From: an uncultured Acidocella sp. | GTDB taxonomy: Bacteria > Pseudomonadota > Alphaproteobacteria > Acetobacterales > Acetobacteraceae | Assembly (NCBI RefSeq): GCF_946222605.1 | Contig: NZ_CAMIIE010000013.1 | Coordinates: forward strand, 6,743-70,742 | Length of the DNA: 64,000 nt | Direction: 5' to 3' | Part shown: positions 22,954 to 31,540 of the stretch, in pieces | Layout: every line of letters starts with the position of its first letter | Numbering within the stretch: the first letter of the stretch is position 1 | The notes under the pieces: generated by a model | The model's input: only the letters and a program-made list of their open reading frames with translations | Databases searched by the model: none | Told to the model about the DNA's origin: nothing | Made by a program: the position numbers and the translations under genes

Positions 22954-23002
22954 AGTGTCCCGATTCTGAAATCCGTTGGATTTCAGAATCATGGTGGACA
23001 CT
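22954..23002. repeat. Long two-part hairpin after the retropepsin gene
   Basis: The inner stem GATTCTGAAATCC pairs perfectly with GGATTTCAGAATC around a 3-base loop. The outer stem AGTGTCC pairs with GGACACT. There is no T-run. It begins 25 bases after the stop codon and may act as a processing or termination signal, or be a remnant of a mobile palindrome. Confidence 0.6.
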
Positions 23003-23030
23003 AGAAAAATCAATAATCTTTTTGTGTTTT

Positions 23031-23092
23031 GACGAGTAATTTCACGTGTTTATCTTAAAACTGGCACGTCAACCTCAACATATATCGCGCTA
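23031..23092. repeat. Degenerate copy of the GAGCAAT/ATGTGTTTA palindrome
   Basis: GACGAGTAATTTCACGTGTT, later GGCACGTCAACC and CAACATATATCGCGCTA, align with the second half of the intact copies at 26783 and 62509, with many substitutions. It lies in the 281-base region between the convergent retropepsin and trmJ genes, which holds no gene. Confidence 0.55.
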
Positions 23093-23160
23093 GAGCCTGA
23101 TCGGCTCAGATTGAATCGCGAAGCGATCAAGCTGAACCGTGAATCAGCCTCTCAATCAAA

Positions 23161-23216
23161 GCGTTAGAGCGCGTTCAGGGTGACGCAACCGCATCAACCT
23201 GAACGCGCTCTAACGC
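23161..23216. repeat. Palindrome overlapping the trmJ stop codon
   Basis: A 19-bp perfect stem (GCGTTAGAGCGCGTTCAGG with its complement) and an 18-base loop. The right arm includes the TAG stop codon of trmJ on the minus strand. The TTAGAGC/GCTCTAA boundary is shared with the other palindromes, although the core differs. Confidence 0.75.
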
Positions 23217-23977
23217 GGCCCGCGCCGCAGCTCCGAGATGATCCCGTGTAGCGTGTTCAGCTCCTGCTTCGTCACCTCGCCGCGGGTGAAGAAATGCCGC
23301 AGATTGCGCACCATGCCGGGGCGCTTCTGCTCATTGCGCAAAAAACCCACCTCATCGCAGGCGCGCACCAGATGCGCCATGAAATTATCCAGCTCGCCTT
23401 TGGTCGCGGGGGCCGTCTCGTTCACCTGCAGCTCGCGCGGCGGCTGTTCCGGGCTGCGCGCCATCCACCATTCATAGCCCATCACCATCACCGCCTGGGC
23501 GAGATTGAGGGACATGAAATCCGGGTTGAGATCATAGCGGATCAGGCTGTCCGCATGGGCGATGTCGTCATTATCCAGCCCGGTGCGCTCCGGCCCGAAC
23601 AAGATGCCGGCCTTCAGCCCCCGCGCCCCGATGGCAACGATCTCATTCGCCCCGCCGCGCGCGGTCAGCACCGGCTTGATGATATGGCGCGGGCGCGGAC
23701 AGGTGGCGAAAACGCGATGCAGATCCGCCACCGCCTCCCCGACGCTCTCAAACACCTGCGCATTATCCAGAATCCGGTGCGCGCCGGAGCCGGTGATCCA
23801 GGCGCGCGGCAGCGGCCAGCCATCGCGCGGGGCGACGATGCGCAGATGGAACAGCCCGCCATTGCCCATCGCCCGCGCCACCGCGCCGATATTCTCGGCC
23901 ATCTGCGGGCGCACCAGAATCACCACCGGCGAAGGCTCGATCGGGCTCAGCTCCGCCCCGCCGCTGCGCCCGGTCAT
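23210..23977 (-). CDS. trmJ: tRNA (cytidine/uridine-32-2'-O)-methyltransferase TrmJ type
   Basis: SPOUT-class RNA 2'-O-methyltransferase of 255 residues. The family motifs are clear: VVILVRPQMAENIGAVARAM near the start, GILFGPERTGLDNDDI in the trefoil-knot cofactor region, and NPDFMSLNLAQAVMVM. The C-terminal helical extension (HLVRACDEVGFLR) matches TrmJ. The start overlaps the cysS stop as TGATG, so the two tRNA-related genes are coupled. The TAG stop is contained in a palindromic repeat. Target position 32 is inferred from the family. Confidence 0.88.
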   Translation of the reverse strand: MTGRSGGAELSPIEPSPVVILVRPQMAENIGAVARAMGNGGLFHLRIVAPRDGWPLPRAWITGSGAHRILDNAQVFESVGEAVADLHRVFATCPRPRHIIKPVLTARGGANEIVAIGARGLKAGILFGPERTGLDNDDIAHADSLIRYDLNPDFMSLNLAQAVMVMGYEWWMARSPEQPPRELQVNETAPATKGELDNFMAHLVRACDEVGFLRNEQKRPGMVRNLRHFFTRGEVTKQELNTLHGIISELRRGPR

Positions 23978-25329
23978 CAGGCCTTCCTGAGCGTGTAGGT
24001 GTTCTTCGGTCCGTCCTCGATGATCACGCCATGTTCGCTCAGCAGCAGATCGCGGATGCGGTCGGACTCGGCGAAATCCTTGGCGATGCGCGCCAGCACG
24101 CGCTGCGCCACCAGCCCCTCGATGGCGCTTTCATCGATGCCGCCACGGAACCATTCATCCGGGCTCAGCGCGAACAGCCCGAGCAGCTCGCCCGCTGCCT
24201 TCAACGCCACCGCGCCGACTTCATTCCCGGCAAAGGCCAGATCCGCATATTTATGCAACGCTGCGATGGCGCCTGGTGTGTTCAAATCATCCAGCAGCGC
24301 GTCCCAGACCAGATGCAGCGGCACTTTGCGCTCACGCGCATTCGGATGCAGCTGGATGGCGCGGTAGAACCGGTCCAGCTCCTTGCGCGCCTCAACCAGG
24401 GCAGCGTCGGAAAAATCCAGCGTCGAGCGGTAATGGCTGCGCATCAGCAGAAACCGCACCGCCTCACCGGGGGCCTTCTCCAGCACCTCATGCAGGACAA
24501 GGAAATTGCCGAGCGACTTGCTCATCTTCTCGCCATTCACCAGCAGCATGCGGTTATGCACCCACACATTGGCAAACTGCGAGCCAGGGAAGGCGCAGCA
24601 GCTCTGCGCGATTTCGTTCTCATGGTGCGGGAAGATCAGATCATCGCCGCCGCCATGAATGTCGAAATTCTCGCCGAGATGCTTCCAGGACATCGCCGAG
24701 CATTCAATATGCCAGCCCGGCCGGCCAAAGCCCCAGGGGCTCTCCCAGCCCGGCAGATCCGGGGTGGAAGGCTTCCAGAGCACGAAATCCCCGGCATCGC
24801 GCTTATAGCTGGCCACATCCACCCGGGCACCTGCAATCAGCTCATCGGGCGTGCGGCCGGAGAATTTGCCGTAATTCAGGTCGGAGGCGACAGAGAACAG
24901 CACATGCCCATCCGCCTCATAAGCATGGCCATTCTGGATCAGCTTCTCGATGATCATGATGATCTCGGCCATGTGTTCCGTCGCACGCGGCTCGAGATCG
25001 GGGGGCAGCGCGTTCAACGCCGCCATATCCTGATGATACCAGCGGATCGGCCCCTCGGTGACCTCGGCGATCGACACACCCCGCTCCTTGGCGCGGAGAT
25101 TGATCTTGTCGTCCACGTCCGTGATGTTCCGGACATAGGTCACCTTGGGGTACATCCGGCGCAGCAGCCGGATCAGCACGTCGAAAATGACCACATTGCG
25201 GGCATTGCCGATATGGGCGCGGTCATAGACTGTGGGGCCGCACAGATAGGCCCGCACATTCGCCGGGTCGATCGGCATGAAGGGCTCTTTGGCGCGCGTG
25301 CGGGTATTATAGAGGCTGAGATGCGACAT
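23977..25329 (-). CDS. cysS: Cysteine--tRNA ligase
   Basis: Class I aminoacyl-tRNA synthetase of 450 residues. The HIGH-type motif is in CGPTVYDRAHIGNAR, the KMSKS motif in GEKMSKSLGNF, and the zinc-site region in GWHIECSAMSWKHLG with HGGGDDLIFPHHENE. The anticodon-binding C-terminal helices are present. It is first in the cysS-trmJ pair and divergent from the M20 peptidase gene. Confidence 0.97.
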   Translation of the reverse strand: MSHLSLYNTRTRAKEPFMPIDPANVRAYLCGPTVYDRAHIGNARNVVIFDVLIRLLRRMYPKVTYVRNITDVDDKINLRAKERGVSIAEVTEGPIRWYHQDMAALNALPPDLEPRATEHMAEIIMIIEKLIQNGHAYEADGHVLFSVASDLNYGKFSGRTPDELIAGARVDVASYKRDAGDFVLWKPSTPDLPGWESPWGFGRPGWHIECSAMSWKHLGENFDIHGGGDDLIFPHHENEIAQSCCAFPGSQFANVWVHNRMLLVNGEKMSKSLGNFLVLHEVLEKAPGEAVRFLLMRSHYRSTLDFSDAALVEARKELDRFYRAIQLHPNARERKVPLHLVWDALLDDLNTPGAIAALHKYADLAFAGNEVGAVALKAAGELLGLFALSPDEWFRGGIDESAIEGLVAQRVLARIAKDFAESDRIRDLLLSEHGVIIEDGPKNTYTLRKA

Positions 25330-25399
25330 GATGCGGCTCTTTTGGCGGGTTTTGCCGCCAAATCAAGCCGCATTGATTTTTTCTCGCTCGGGGTCTCTG

Positions 25400-26785
25400 A
25401 TGGCGGCCATGGAAAACATCCTGCACGCGGTGGATGCCGCCCTGCCCGCCTCGCTGGAGCGGCTATTCGCCTTCCTGCGTATCCCCTCCATCAGCGCCCA
25501 GCCGGCCCATGCCGGAGATTGCCGCAAAGCCGCCGAATGGGCGCGCGACACGCTGGCCGGCATGGGGTTCGAGGCCAGGCTTTCAGAGACCAAAGGCCAT
25601 CCCGGCGTCATCGCCCAGAATTTTTCCGCCGGCCCCAACGCGCCGCACGTGCTGTTCTATGGCCATTACGACGTGCAGCCCGCCGACCCGCTGGAGCTGT
25701 GGAATTCTGACCCGTTCGACCCGCAACTGATCGAAGGCCCGCGCGGCCCGCGCATCGTGGCGCGGGGTGCTGTGGATGATAAGGGCCAGGTGGTCAGCTT
25801 CCTGGAAGCCGTGCGCGCGCATCTCGCGGTGAACGGCAAGCTGCCGGTGCGCCTGACCGTGCTGCTGGAAGGCGAGGAGGAAAATGGCAGCCCCTCTCTG
25901 GCCGAGTTGCTGAGCAATGAGCGCGACAATCTGCGCGCCGATTTCGTGCTGGTCGCCGACACCAATATGTGGAATTTCGAAACCCCCGCCATCACCGCCA
26001 GCCTGCGCGGCCTGGCGGCGATCGATGTGCGGCTGCACGGCCCCGCGCGGGATCTGCATTCCGGCCTGTTCGGCGGCATCGCCCTGAACCCGATCTTCGC
26101 CCTCACCCATATTCTGGGCCAGCTGAAGGACGATCAGGGCCGCATCCAGCTGCCGGGCTTCTACGACAATATCGCCCCCGTCTCCGCCGCGCAGGAAGCC
26201 GCCTGGGCCGGGCTTGGCTTCGATGCAAACGCTTTTCTCGGTGATGTCGGGCTGCACCAGCCGGCCGGCGAGCAAGACCAGATCCCGCTGGCCCAGCTCT
26301 GGGCCCGGCCGACTGCGGAGTTGAACGGCATCTATGGCGGCTATCAGGGCGATGGCAGCAAAACGGTGATCCCCGCCCACGCCACCGCCAAACTGACCTT
26401 CCGCCTGGTCGCCGGACAGGACCCGGTGAAGGTTCTCGACGCTTTCGAGCGTTTCGTCACGGACCGCCTGCCGAAAGATGCACGGGCGGAGTTCACCCGT
26501 GGCGGCGCCGCCCCCGGCTACAGCCTGGCCCCGAACGCCCCCTTCCTGAAAGCCGCCCAGGCGGCGCTGCAGGCCGAATATGGCACCCAACCCGCCCTGA
26601 TCGGCTCCGGCGCCTCGATCCCGGTGGTGGAGGCTTTCAAAACCATCCTCGGGCTGGACACGCTGCTCGCCGGCTTCGGGCTGGACGATGATTGCATCCA
26701 TTCCCCAAACGAGAAATTCGAGCTGGCCTGCTTCCATCGCGGCACCCGCGCCCATGCCAGACTGCTCGCCGCCTTCGCCGGCTAG
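25400..26785 (+). CDS. M20 family metallopeptidase (dipeptidase)
   Basis: Zinc peptidase of 461 residues, probably cytosolic, acting on dipeptides or related amides. Metal and catalytic residues appear in LFYGHYDVQPADP, RGAVDDKGQV, LEGEEENGSPS and the final HSPNEKFE histidine. The dimerisation domain insertion is present in the middle. I start at the ATG at 25400; the frame extends upstream to 25328 into the cysS region, and an ATG at 25409 is also possible. The stop codon TAG is the first three bases of a palindromic repeat. Confidence 0.9.
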   Translation: MAAMENILHAVDAALPASLERLFAFLRIPSISAQPAHAGDCRKAAEWARDTLAGMGFEARLSETKGHPGVIAQNFSAGPNAPHVLFYGHYDVQPADPLELWNSDPFDPQLIEGPRGPRIVARGAVDDKGQVVSFLEAVRAHLAVNGKLPVRLTVLLEGEEENGSPSLAELLSNERDNLRADFVLVADTNMWNFETPAITASLRGLAAIDVRLHGPARDLHSGLFGGIALNPIFALTHILGQLKDDQGRIQLPGFYDNIAPVSAAQEAAWAGLGFDANAFLGDVGLHQPAGEQDQIPLAQLWARPTAELNGIYGGYQGDGSKTVIPAHATAKLTFRLVAGQDPVKVLDAFERFVTDRLPKDARAEFTRGGAAPGYSLAPNAPFLKAAQAALQAEYGTQPALIGSGASIPVVEAFKTILGLDTLLAGFGLDDDCIHSPNEKFELACFHRGTRAHARLLAAFAG

Positions 26786-26887
26786 AGCATCAAGCTTTTA
26801 GCTTGATGCTCTAGCTTTTGTTTTAGCGAGCAATTTCATGTGTTTATTTTGACGCTGGCGCGTCAACCTAAACACATATTGCTCTAA
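26783..26887. repeat. TAGAGC palindrome pair, intact copy
   Basis: First hairpin: TAGAGCATCAAGC pairs with its complement around TTTTA, and its first three bases are the M20 peptidase stop. Second hairpin: AGCGAGCAAT, ATGTGTTTA and TGACG pair in order with CGTCA, TAAACACAT and ATTGCTCT. Near-identical copies are at 37450, 62509 and, inverted, 53607. Confidence 0.85.
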
Positions 26888-26938
26888 ACGGATCTCGCAC
26901 CTGCCCTGAAGCCGTTCTGTCCCAAGGCGCGAGCGGCT

Positions 26939-27358
26939 TCAGTTCAGCCGGATCGCATCCTCGATGATCTCGATGCCGCCCGGCACAACCAAGGCGGCAT
27001 CGAAGCGCATCGCCTCCCGCGCCCAGCCAGGGTTGTTCGCCAAAGCAATCGAGGCCGCCTGGATCAGGCGCGCCTGCTGGCGGCCCGAGAGCGCATAAGC
27101 CGCCTCGGACAGGCTGGGCCGCGCCTTCACCTCGACAAAGATCAGACAGCCCGCATCCGCGGCGACGATATCGATCTCGCCCCCCGCCGTCTTCAGCCGC
27201 ATGGCCAAAATCTCATAGCCCCGCCGGCGCAACATCGCCGCAACCTCTTCCTCCGCCCACCGCCCTTGCGTTTCGGCCGCGCAGCGTCGCGCGCGCCCGC
27301 GCGCATAGGCCGGAAAAACCGGAACAAGCGGGCTGATCTGGTCCATCTGCAGTCTCAT
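26939..27358 (-). CDS. YraN family putative endonuclease (UPF0102)
   Basis: A 139-residue protein of the Holliday-junction-resolvase-like nuclease fold. The PD-(D/E)xK-like core is visible: GRWAEEEVAAMLRRRGYEIL, then GGEIDIVAADAGCLIFVEVKAR, which carries the acidic residues and the E-V-K motif. I chose the ATG at 27358; in-frame ATGs at 27376 and 27346 are alternatives. It lies 49 bases below the AI-2E-type permease gene on the same strand. In other bacteria the family is often near rRNA methylase or LPS genes; its precise role is unclear. Confidence 0.87.
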   Translation of the reverse strand: MRLQMDQISPLVPVFPAYARGRARRCAAETQGRWAEEEVAAMLRRRGYEILAMRLKTAGGEIDIVAADAGCLIFVEVKARPSLSEAAYALSGRQQARLIQAASIALANNPGWAREAMRFDAALVVPGGIEIIEDAIRLN

Positions 27359-27407
27359 ATCCGCAGTACACCACAAATTAATTAATTTTTTCCTAATTTC
27401 CGCAACC

Positions 27408-28454
27408 TCAAGGTTGCCGCCACGTCCCGCGCGGCTGCCGGGCGAACTGTTCCGCCATGGCGATACCCAGCGCCAGCAGCACCGGCCCCAAAAAGATACC
27501 CAGCGCGCCGAAAGCCAGCGCGCCGCCGAGCACGCCGATCAACGTGACCGCATAAGGCAGCGCCGCGCCACGGGCAATCAGCCAGGGCCGCAGCACGGAA
27601 TCCGCCCCGCCGACGACGACGAAACAATAAACCGCCAGCAAAATCCCCGCGACCGGATGCCCGGCCGCGATCATATACAGGCAAAGCGGCACATAGACGA
27701 GCACCGCCCCGGCCGGGACGATCGAGATCAGCCCCGCGAACACCGCCAGCACCAGCGCCTGCGGGGCGCGCGCCACCTCGAACCCGATCGCGTATAATAC
27801 TCCCTGAAACGCCGCCGTGCCCAGAATGCCGAACACCACGCCGCGCACCGTCGCCGCCACCAGCGTGATCAACTCGGTCAGCATCACCGGCTCGATCACC
27901 CGCACCAGCACCAGCCGGATCCGCTCGATCATCTGCGCGCCGGAGACAAAAAACAGAAAGGTGAACAGCAGCGCCACCACGGTTTCCACGAGCCCATGGG
28001 TGACATGAAACAGCAGCTGGATTCCGGTATGCGCCACGGTGCCGATCACCGGCCGCGCGGAGCTGACCACCCCGCCGAGATCGTCCGCGGAATTATTCCA
28101 GAAATCCGCCAGAAAACCGCCGATCACCGGAATTTTCTGCATGAAGGGCGGCGCCGGCGGCAAACCGTTCTGCAGGGCGTCCGCCACCCAGCCCTGGCTG
28201 ACACGCGCCTCTTTCGCCGCCACCATGGCCAGGTGCACCAGCGGCACCAGCAGCAGCACCGCCACCACCAGCGTAATCAACCCTGCCGCGAGAACCGGCC
28301 TGACATACGCGCAGCCTTTCGTATAGATCGGCCAAAGGCAGAAGACCAGGATCCCCGCCCACAGCATTGCCGGCAGAAAAGGCAGCAAGATCAAGGCACA
28401 GCCAAGCCCCAGCGCAATCGCCAGGGCAAGCAGGATCAGCCGGTCGGGTCTCAT
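27408..28454 (-). CDS. AI-2E family transporter (PerM/YdiK-like membrane protein)
   Basis: An integral membrane protein of 348 residues with about eight hydrophobic segments, including the paired helices at the start (RLILLALAIALGLGCALI) and the conserved C-terminal block with GALAFGALGIFLGPVLLALG. This GxxxFGxxGxxLGP pattern is the family signature. Transport of the AI-2 signal was shown for only one member. Others act as ion antiporters or are unknown, so the substrate is not assigned. It is upstream of the YraN-type gene and divergent from the XRE regulator. Confidence 0.9.
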   Translation of the reverse strand: MRPDRLILLALAIALGLGCALILLPFLPAMLWAGILVFCLWPIYTKGCAYVRPVLAAGLITLVVAVLLLVPLVHLAMVAAKEARVSQGWVADALQNGLPPAPPFMQKIPVIGGFLADFWNNSADDLGGVVSSARPVIGTVAHTGIQLLFHVTHGLVETVVALLFTFLFFVSGAQMIERIRLVLVRVIEPVMLTELITLVAATVRGVVFGILGTAAFQGVLYAIGFEVARAPQALVLAVFAGLISIVPAGAVLVYVPLCLYMIAAGHPVAGILLAVYCFVVVGGADSVLRPWLIARGAALPYAVTLIGVLGGALAFGALGIFLGPVLLALGIAMAEQFARQPRGTWRQP

Positions 28455-28643
28455 GGGATCTGTGTGCCGGGCTTCCGGAAAACGCGCAAGCCTGCGGGAA
28501 CTGGGACGAATCTCACCGCCAAAAAAGCGTCTTCACATTTCGGAATTTGTACCGGTTAGGAAAATATCTGCTACTTGGTCTTGATTTATGAGATTTTTTC
28601 CAGGAAGTTGGGAAGGTACAACGCCTGGTGGGGATGGCACGTC

Positions 28644-29525
28644 ATGATGCGTTTCAATGAAATCGGCCAGCAATTGCGGGCCTATCGAATGGAATCCGGC
28701 CTGAAGGCGGAAGAGATCTCCGCCCGGCTCGGCGTCTCCCGCGCCGCCCTCTACCGCTATGAAAAAGGCGAGGTCATCAAGCTCGATACCGTCAACCGTC
28801 TGGCGGAATTGCTGAAAATCTCGCCGCTGACGCTGCTTGGCATCGGCGTCGAATATTATTCCAAGCCGGTCGGCTATACCGAGCGCCTGCGCCAGATCGA
28901 GGAAACCGCCGACCAGATCCTGCAGGTCTTCGGCGCCGTCTGCTACCTGATCACCTCCGATCATTTCGACGCGATTCTCTCCCAGATGCTGGACGAGCAC
29001 GCCGAATCGATGGGCGCCGACAAGCACGCCGCCCGCGCCGCCGCCGAGCAGCTGGTGGGGGTGCTGATCGCCCGCAAGCAGATGTATCAGGCCCGCAAAC
29101 CCTCGATCATCGGCATTTTCACCACCGCGGCGATCCAGAAATTCCTGGCCGAAGGCATCGCCCCGGCGGCGCGCGTCTCGGACCGGCTGCGCGTGCTGGC
29201 GCGCGAGGCGGCGATCCGGGAGATGGAGCTGATGGCCAATCTGATGGAAAGCGAGCCGATCGGCCTGCAGCTCGGGCTGATGGCGCAGGGCGAACCGAAT
29301 GGCCCGTTCGTGCTGCTGCGCTCGCGTGAGCGCGCCTCGCTCGCGATCAACCCGTTCCCGGCGGACGCGCCGCCCAACCTGCAATCGGGTGTCGCGATGA
29401 TCACCAGCGCCGAGGATGCCGTGGCCGCGCATCAGCGCGTCTCCGAACTGACCTGGCGCGAGGCGGTGAAAGGCGCGACCGCGGCCGCCCGGGTGCGTGA
29501 GCTGATCGCCGCGGTGCGCGGCTGA
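28644..29525 (+). CDS. XRE family transcriptional regulator heading a sulfur operon
   Basis: A 293-residue regulator. Residues about 5-60 form a Cro/CI-type helix-turn-helix (LKAEEISARLGVSRAALYRY, then a KGEVIKLDTVNRLAELL helix). The remaining 230 residues are mostly helical and not a domain I recognise; they probably sense a ligand. I start at the first of two adjacent ATGs at 28644; the frame runs upstream to 28575 without a good start. Its stop overlaps the sseA start as TGATG, so it is cotranslated with the sulfur genes and may control its own operon. Confidence 0.87.
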   Translation: MMRFNEIGQQLRAYRMESGLKAEEISARLGVSRAALYRYEKGEVIKLDTVNRLAELLKISPLTLLGIGVEYYSKPVGYTERLRQIEETADQILQVFGAVCYLITSDHFDAILSQMLDEHAESMGADKHAARAAAEQLVGVLIARKQMYQARKPSIIGIFTTAAIQKFLAEGIAPAARVSDRLRVLAREAAIREMELMANLMESEPIGLQLGLMAQGEPNGPFVLLRSRERASLAINPFPADAPPNLQSGVAMITSAEDAVAAHQRVSELTWREAVKGATAAARVRELIAAVRG

Positions 29526-30358
29526 TGAGCCCGCTGCTGCGGCCGGCGGCGCTGCTGGCCGCGCTGGGCCAGCCCGGTCTCGCCATTCTGGACGCGACCT
29601 ATTTCCTGCCGAATGAAGGCCGGGACGGGGAAGCGAATTTCCGCCAGGCGCATCTCCCCGGCGCGCGGTTTTTCGATATCGACGCGGTGGCCGATCATAC
29701 TTCCGGCCTGCCGCATATGCTCCCCTCACCCGCGGATTTCGCCGCGGCGATGCAGGATCTGGGGATCAGCAACACCACCCGGATCATCGTCTATGACCAG
29801 CGCGGCATCTTCTCGGCGCCGCGTTTGTGGTGGATGCTGCGGGTCTTCGGCCATGACAATGTGCAGGTGCTGGATGGCGGGCTGCCGGGCTGGATCGCCG
29901 CCGGCGGCATCACCGAAACCGGCGAACCCGGCCCGGCCCTGGCCGGCCAGTTCACCCCGGCCCTCCGGCCGGAGATGGTGCGCAGCCTCGCCGATATGCG
30001 CGACAATCTCGACACCAAAGCGGCCTTGATGCTCGATGCCCGGGCCGGGGCGCGCTTTCGCGCCGAGGTATCGGAGCCGCGCGCGGGCATGCGCAGCGGC
30101 CATATCCCCGGCGCGCGCTCCCTGCCTTTTAACGATCTGCTGGAAAACGGCCATTACCGCGCCCCGGCGGCGTTGCGCGAGATTTTCGCCAAGGCCGGGG
30201 TGGACGGCACCAAACCGCTCATCGCCTCCTGCGGCTCGGGGGTGACCGCCTGCGTGCTGGCCCTCGGGCTGGTGCAGGCCGGGCTGCCGGAAGCGGCGAT
30301 CTATGACGGCTCCTGGTCCGAATGGGGCGCGCGCACCGACACACCGATCGAGGTCTGA
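29525..30358 (+). CDS. sseA: 3-mercaptopyruvate sulfurtransferase
   Basis: Transfers sulfur from 3-mercaptopyruvate to an acceptor. The 277 residues comprise two rhodanese domains: the N-terminal one is catalytically silent (HLPGARFFDIDAVAD). The C-terminal one carries the active cysteine in SCGSGVTACVLALGL, the loop form typical of mercaptopyruvate rather than thiosulfate sulfurtransferase. The next gene (metC) starts immediately after its stop. A role in cysteine breakdown or sulfur supply fits the operon. Confidence 0.93.
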   Translation: MSPLLRPAALLAALGQPGLAILDATYFLPNEGRDGEANFRQAHLPGARFFDIDAVADHTSGLPHMLPSPADFAAAMQDLGISNTTRIIVYDQRGIFSAPRLWWMLRVFGHDNVQVLDGGLPGWIAAGGITETGEPGPALAGQFTPALRPEMVRSLADMRDNLDTKAALMLDARAGARFRAEVSEPRAGMRSGHIPGARSLPFNDLLENGHYRAPAALREIFAKAGVDGTKPLIASCGSGVTACVLALGLVQAGLPEAAIYDGSWSEWGARTDTPIEV

Positions 30359-31540
30359 ATGGCACGCAAGATCGAAACCGCCCTGGTTCAGGCCGGCCGC
30401 GCCCCGGTGCGCCAATATGGCTTCGTCAACCCGCCCCTGAAGCGCGGCTCCACCGTGCTGCATGAGAGCATCGCGGCGAAAAAGGAGGTCGGCCAGCGCG
30501 CCGCCTTCGAGCCGGTGGAAAATTACGGGGTGATGGGCAGCGACACGCATTTCGCCCTGGAAGCCGCCCTGGCCGAGATCGAGGGCGGCACCCGCGCCCA
30601 GGTCACCGCCAGCGGCCTCTCCGCCATCACCGTGCCGCTGCTGGCTTATCTGAAAACCGGCGAACATATTCTGGTGCCGGATTCCGTCTATGGCCCCACC
30701 CGCAGCTTCTGCGATTCGCTGCTGAAGCGCTTCGGGGTGGACACCACCTATTACGACCCGATGATCGCCCCGGCGGCGCTGGAGGCATTGTTCCAGCCCA
30801 ACACCAAAGTGCTGTTCACCGAAAGCCCCGGCAGCCACACTTTCGAGGTGCAGGACATCCCGGCTTTGGCCAAGGTCGCACATGCGCACGGCGCCAAGGT
30901 GTTTCTCGACAATACCTGGGGGCTGCTGCATTTCGCCCCGTTCGCGCATGGGGTGGATGTCTCCATCCACGCGCTGACCAAATATGTCGGCGGCCATTCA
31001 GACATTATTCTCGGCGGCGTGGTGGTGAATAGCGAGGAGGATTGGCGCTGGCTGCGTCTGGGCTCGCTGGAGCTCGGCAATTACGCCAGCCCGGATGATT
31101 GCTGGCTGGCGCTGCGCGGCCTGCGCACGCTGCATGTGCGGCTGAAGGCGGCGGAGAAGGCCGGGCTGGAGGTCGCCAACTGGTTCGCCGCCCGCCCGGA
31201 AGTGGCGCGGGTGCTGCATCCGGCCCTGCCCTCCTGCCCCGGCCATGAGATTTTCAAACGCGACTTCACCGGCGCCTGCGGCCTGTTCGGCGTGGTCTTC
31301 CAGCCCGAATTCTCCGCCGAGGATGTGGTGCGGATGATCGATGCGCTGCAAATGTTCGGCATCGGCGCCAGCTGGGGCGGGTTTGAGAGCCTGGTGCTGC
31401 CCACCACCGGCACCATCCGCCGCTCCGCCGGTACGGGCAGGTTCGAGGGCGAGGCGGCGCGTTTCCAGATCGGGCTGGAGAGCGTCGAGGAGCTGATCGC
31501 CGATCTCGAACAAGGGCTGGCGGCGCTCAAGGCGCCATGA
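30359..31540 (+). CDS. metC: Cystathionine beta-lyase
   Basis: PLP-dependent Cys/Met metabolism enzyme of 393 residues that splits cystathionine to homocysteine, pyruvate and ammonia. The PLP lysine is in IHALTKYVGGHSD. Other family landmarks are SDTHFALEAALAEIEG, PDSVYGPTRSFCD and FLDNTWGLLHFAP. A cysteine desulfhydrase side activity is common in the family. The gene starts at the base after the sseA stop, and its own stop overlaps the next start (ATGA). Confidence 0.92.
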   Translation: MARKIETALVQAGRAPVRQYGFVNPPLKRGSTVLHESIAAKKEVGQRAAFEPVENYGVMGSDTHFALEAALAEIEGGTRAQVTASGLSAITVPLLAYLKTGEHILVPDSVYGPTRSFCDSLLKRFGVDTTYYDPMIAPAALEALFQPNTKVLFTESPGSHTFEVQDIPALAKVAHAHGAKVFLDNTWGLLHFAPFAHGVDVSIHALTKYVGGHSDIILGGVVVNSEEDWRWLRLGSLELGNYASPDDCWLALRGLRTLHVRLKAAEKAGLEVANWFAARPEVARVLHPALPSCPGHEIFKRDFTGACGLFGVVFQPEFSAEDVVRMIDALQMFGIGASWGGFESLVLPTTGTIRRSAGTGRFEGEAARFQIGLESVEELIADLEQGLAALKAP

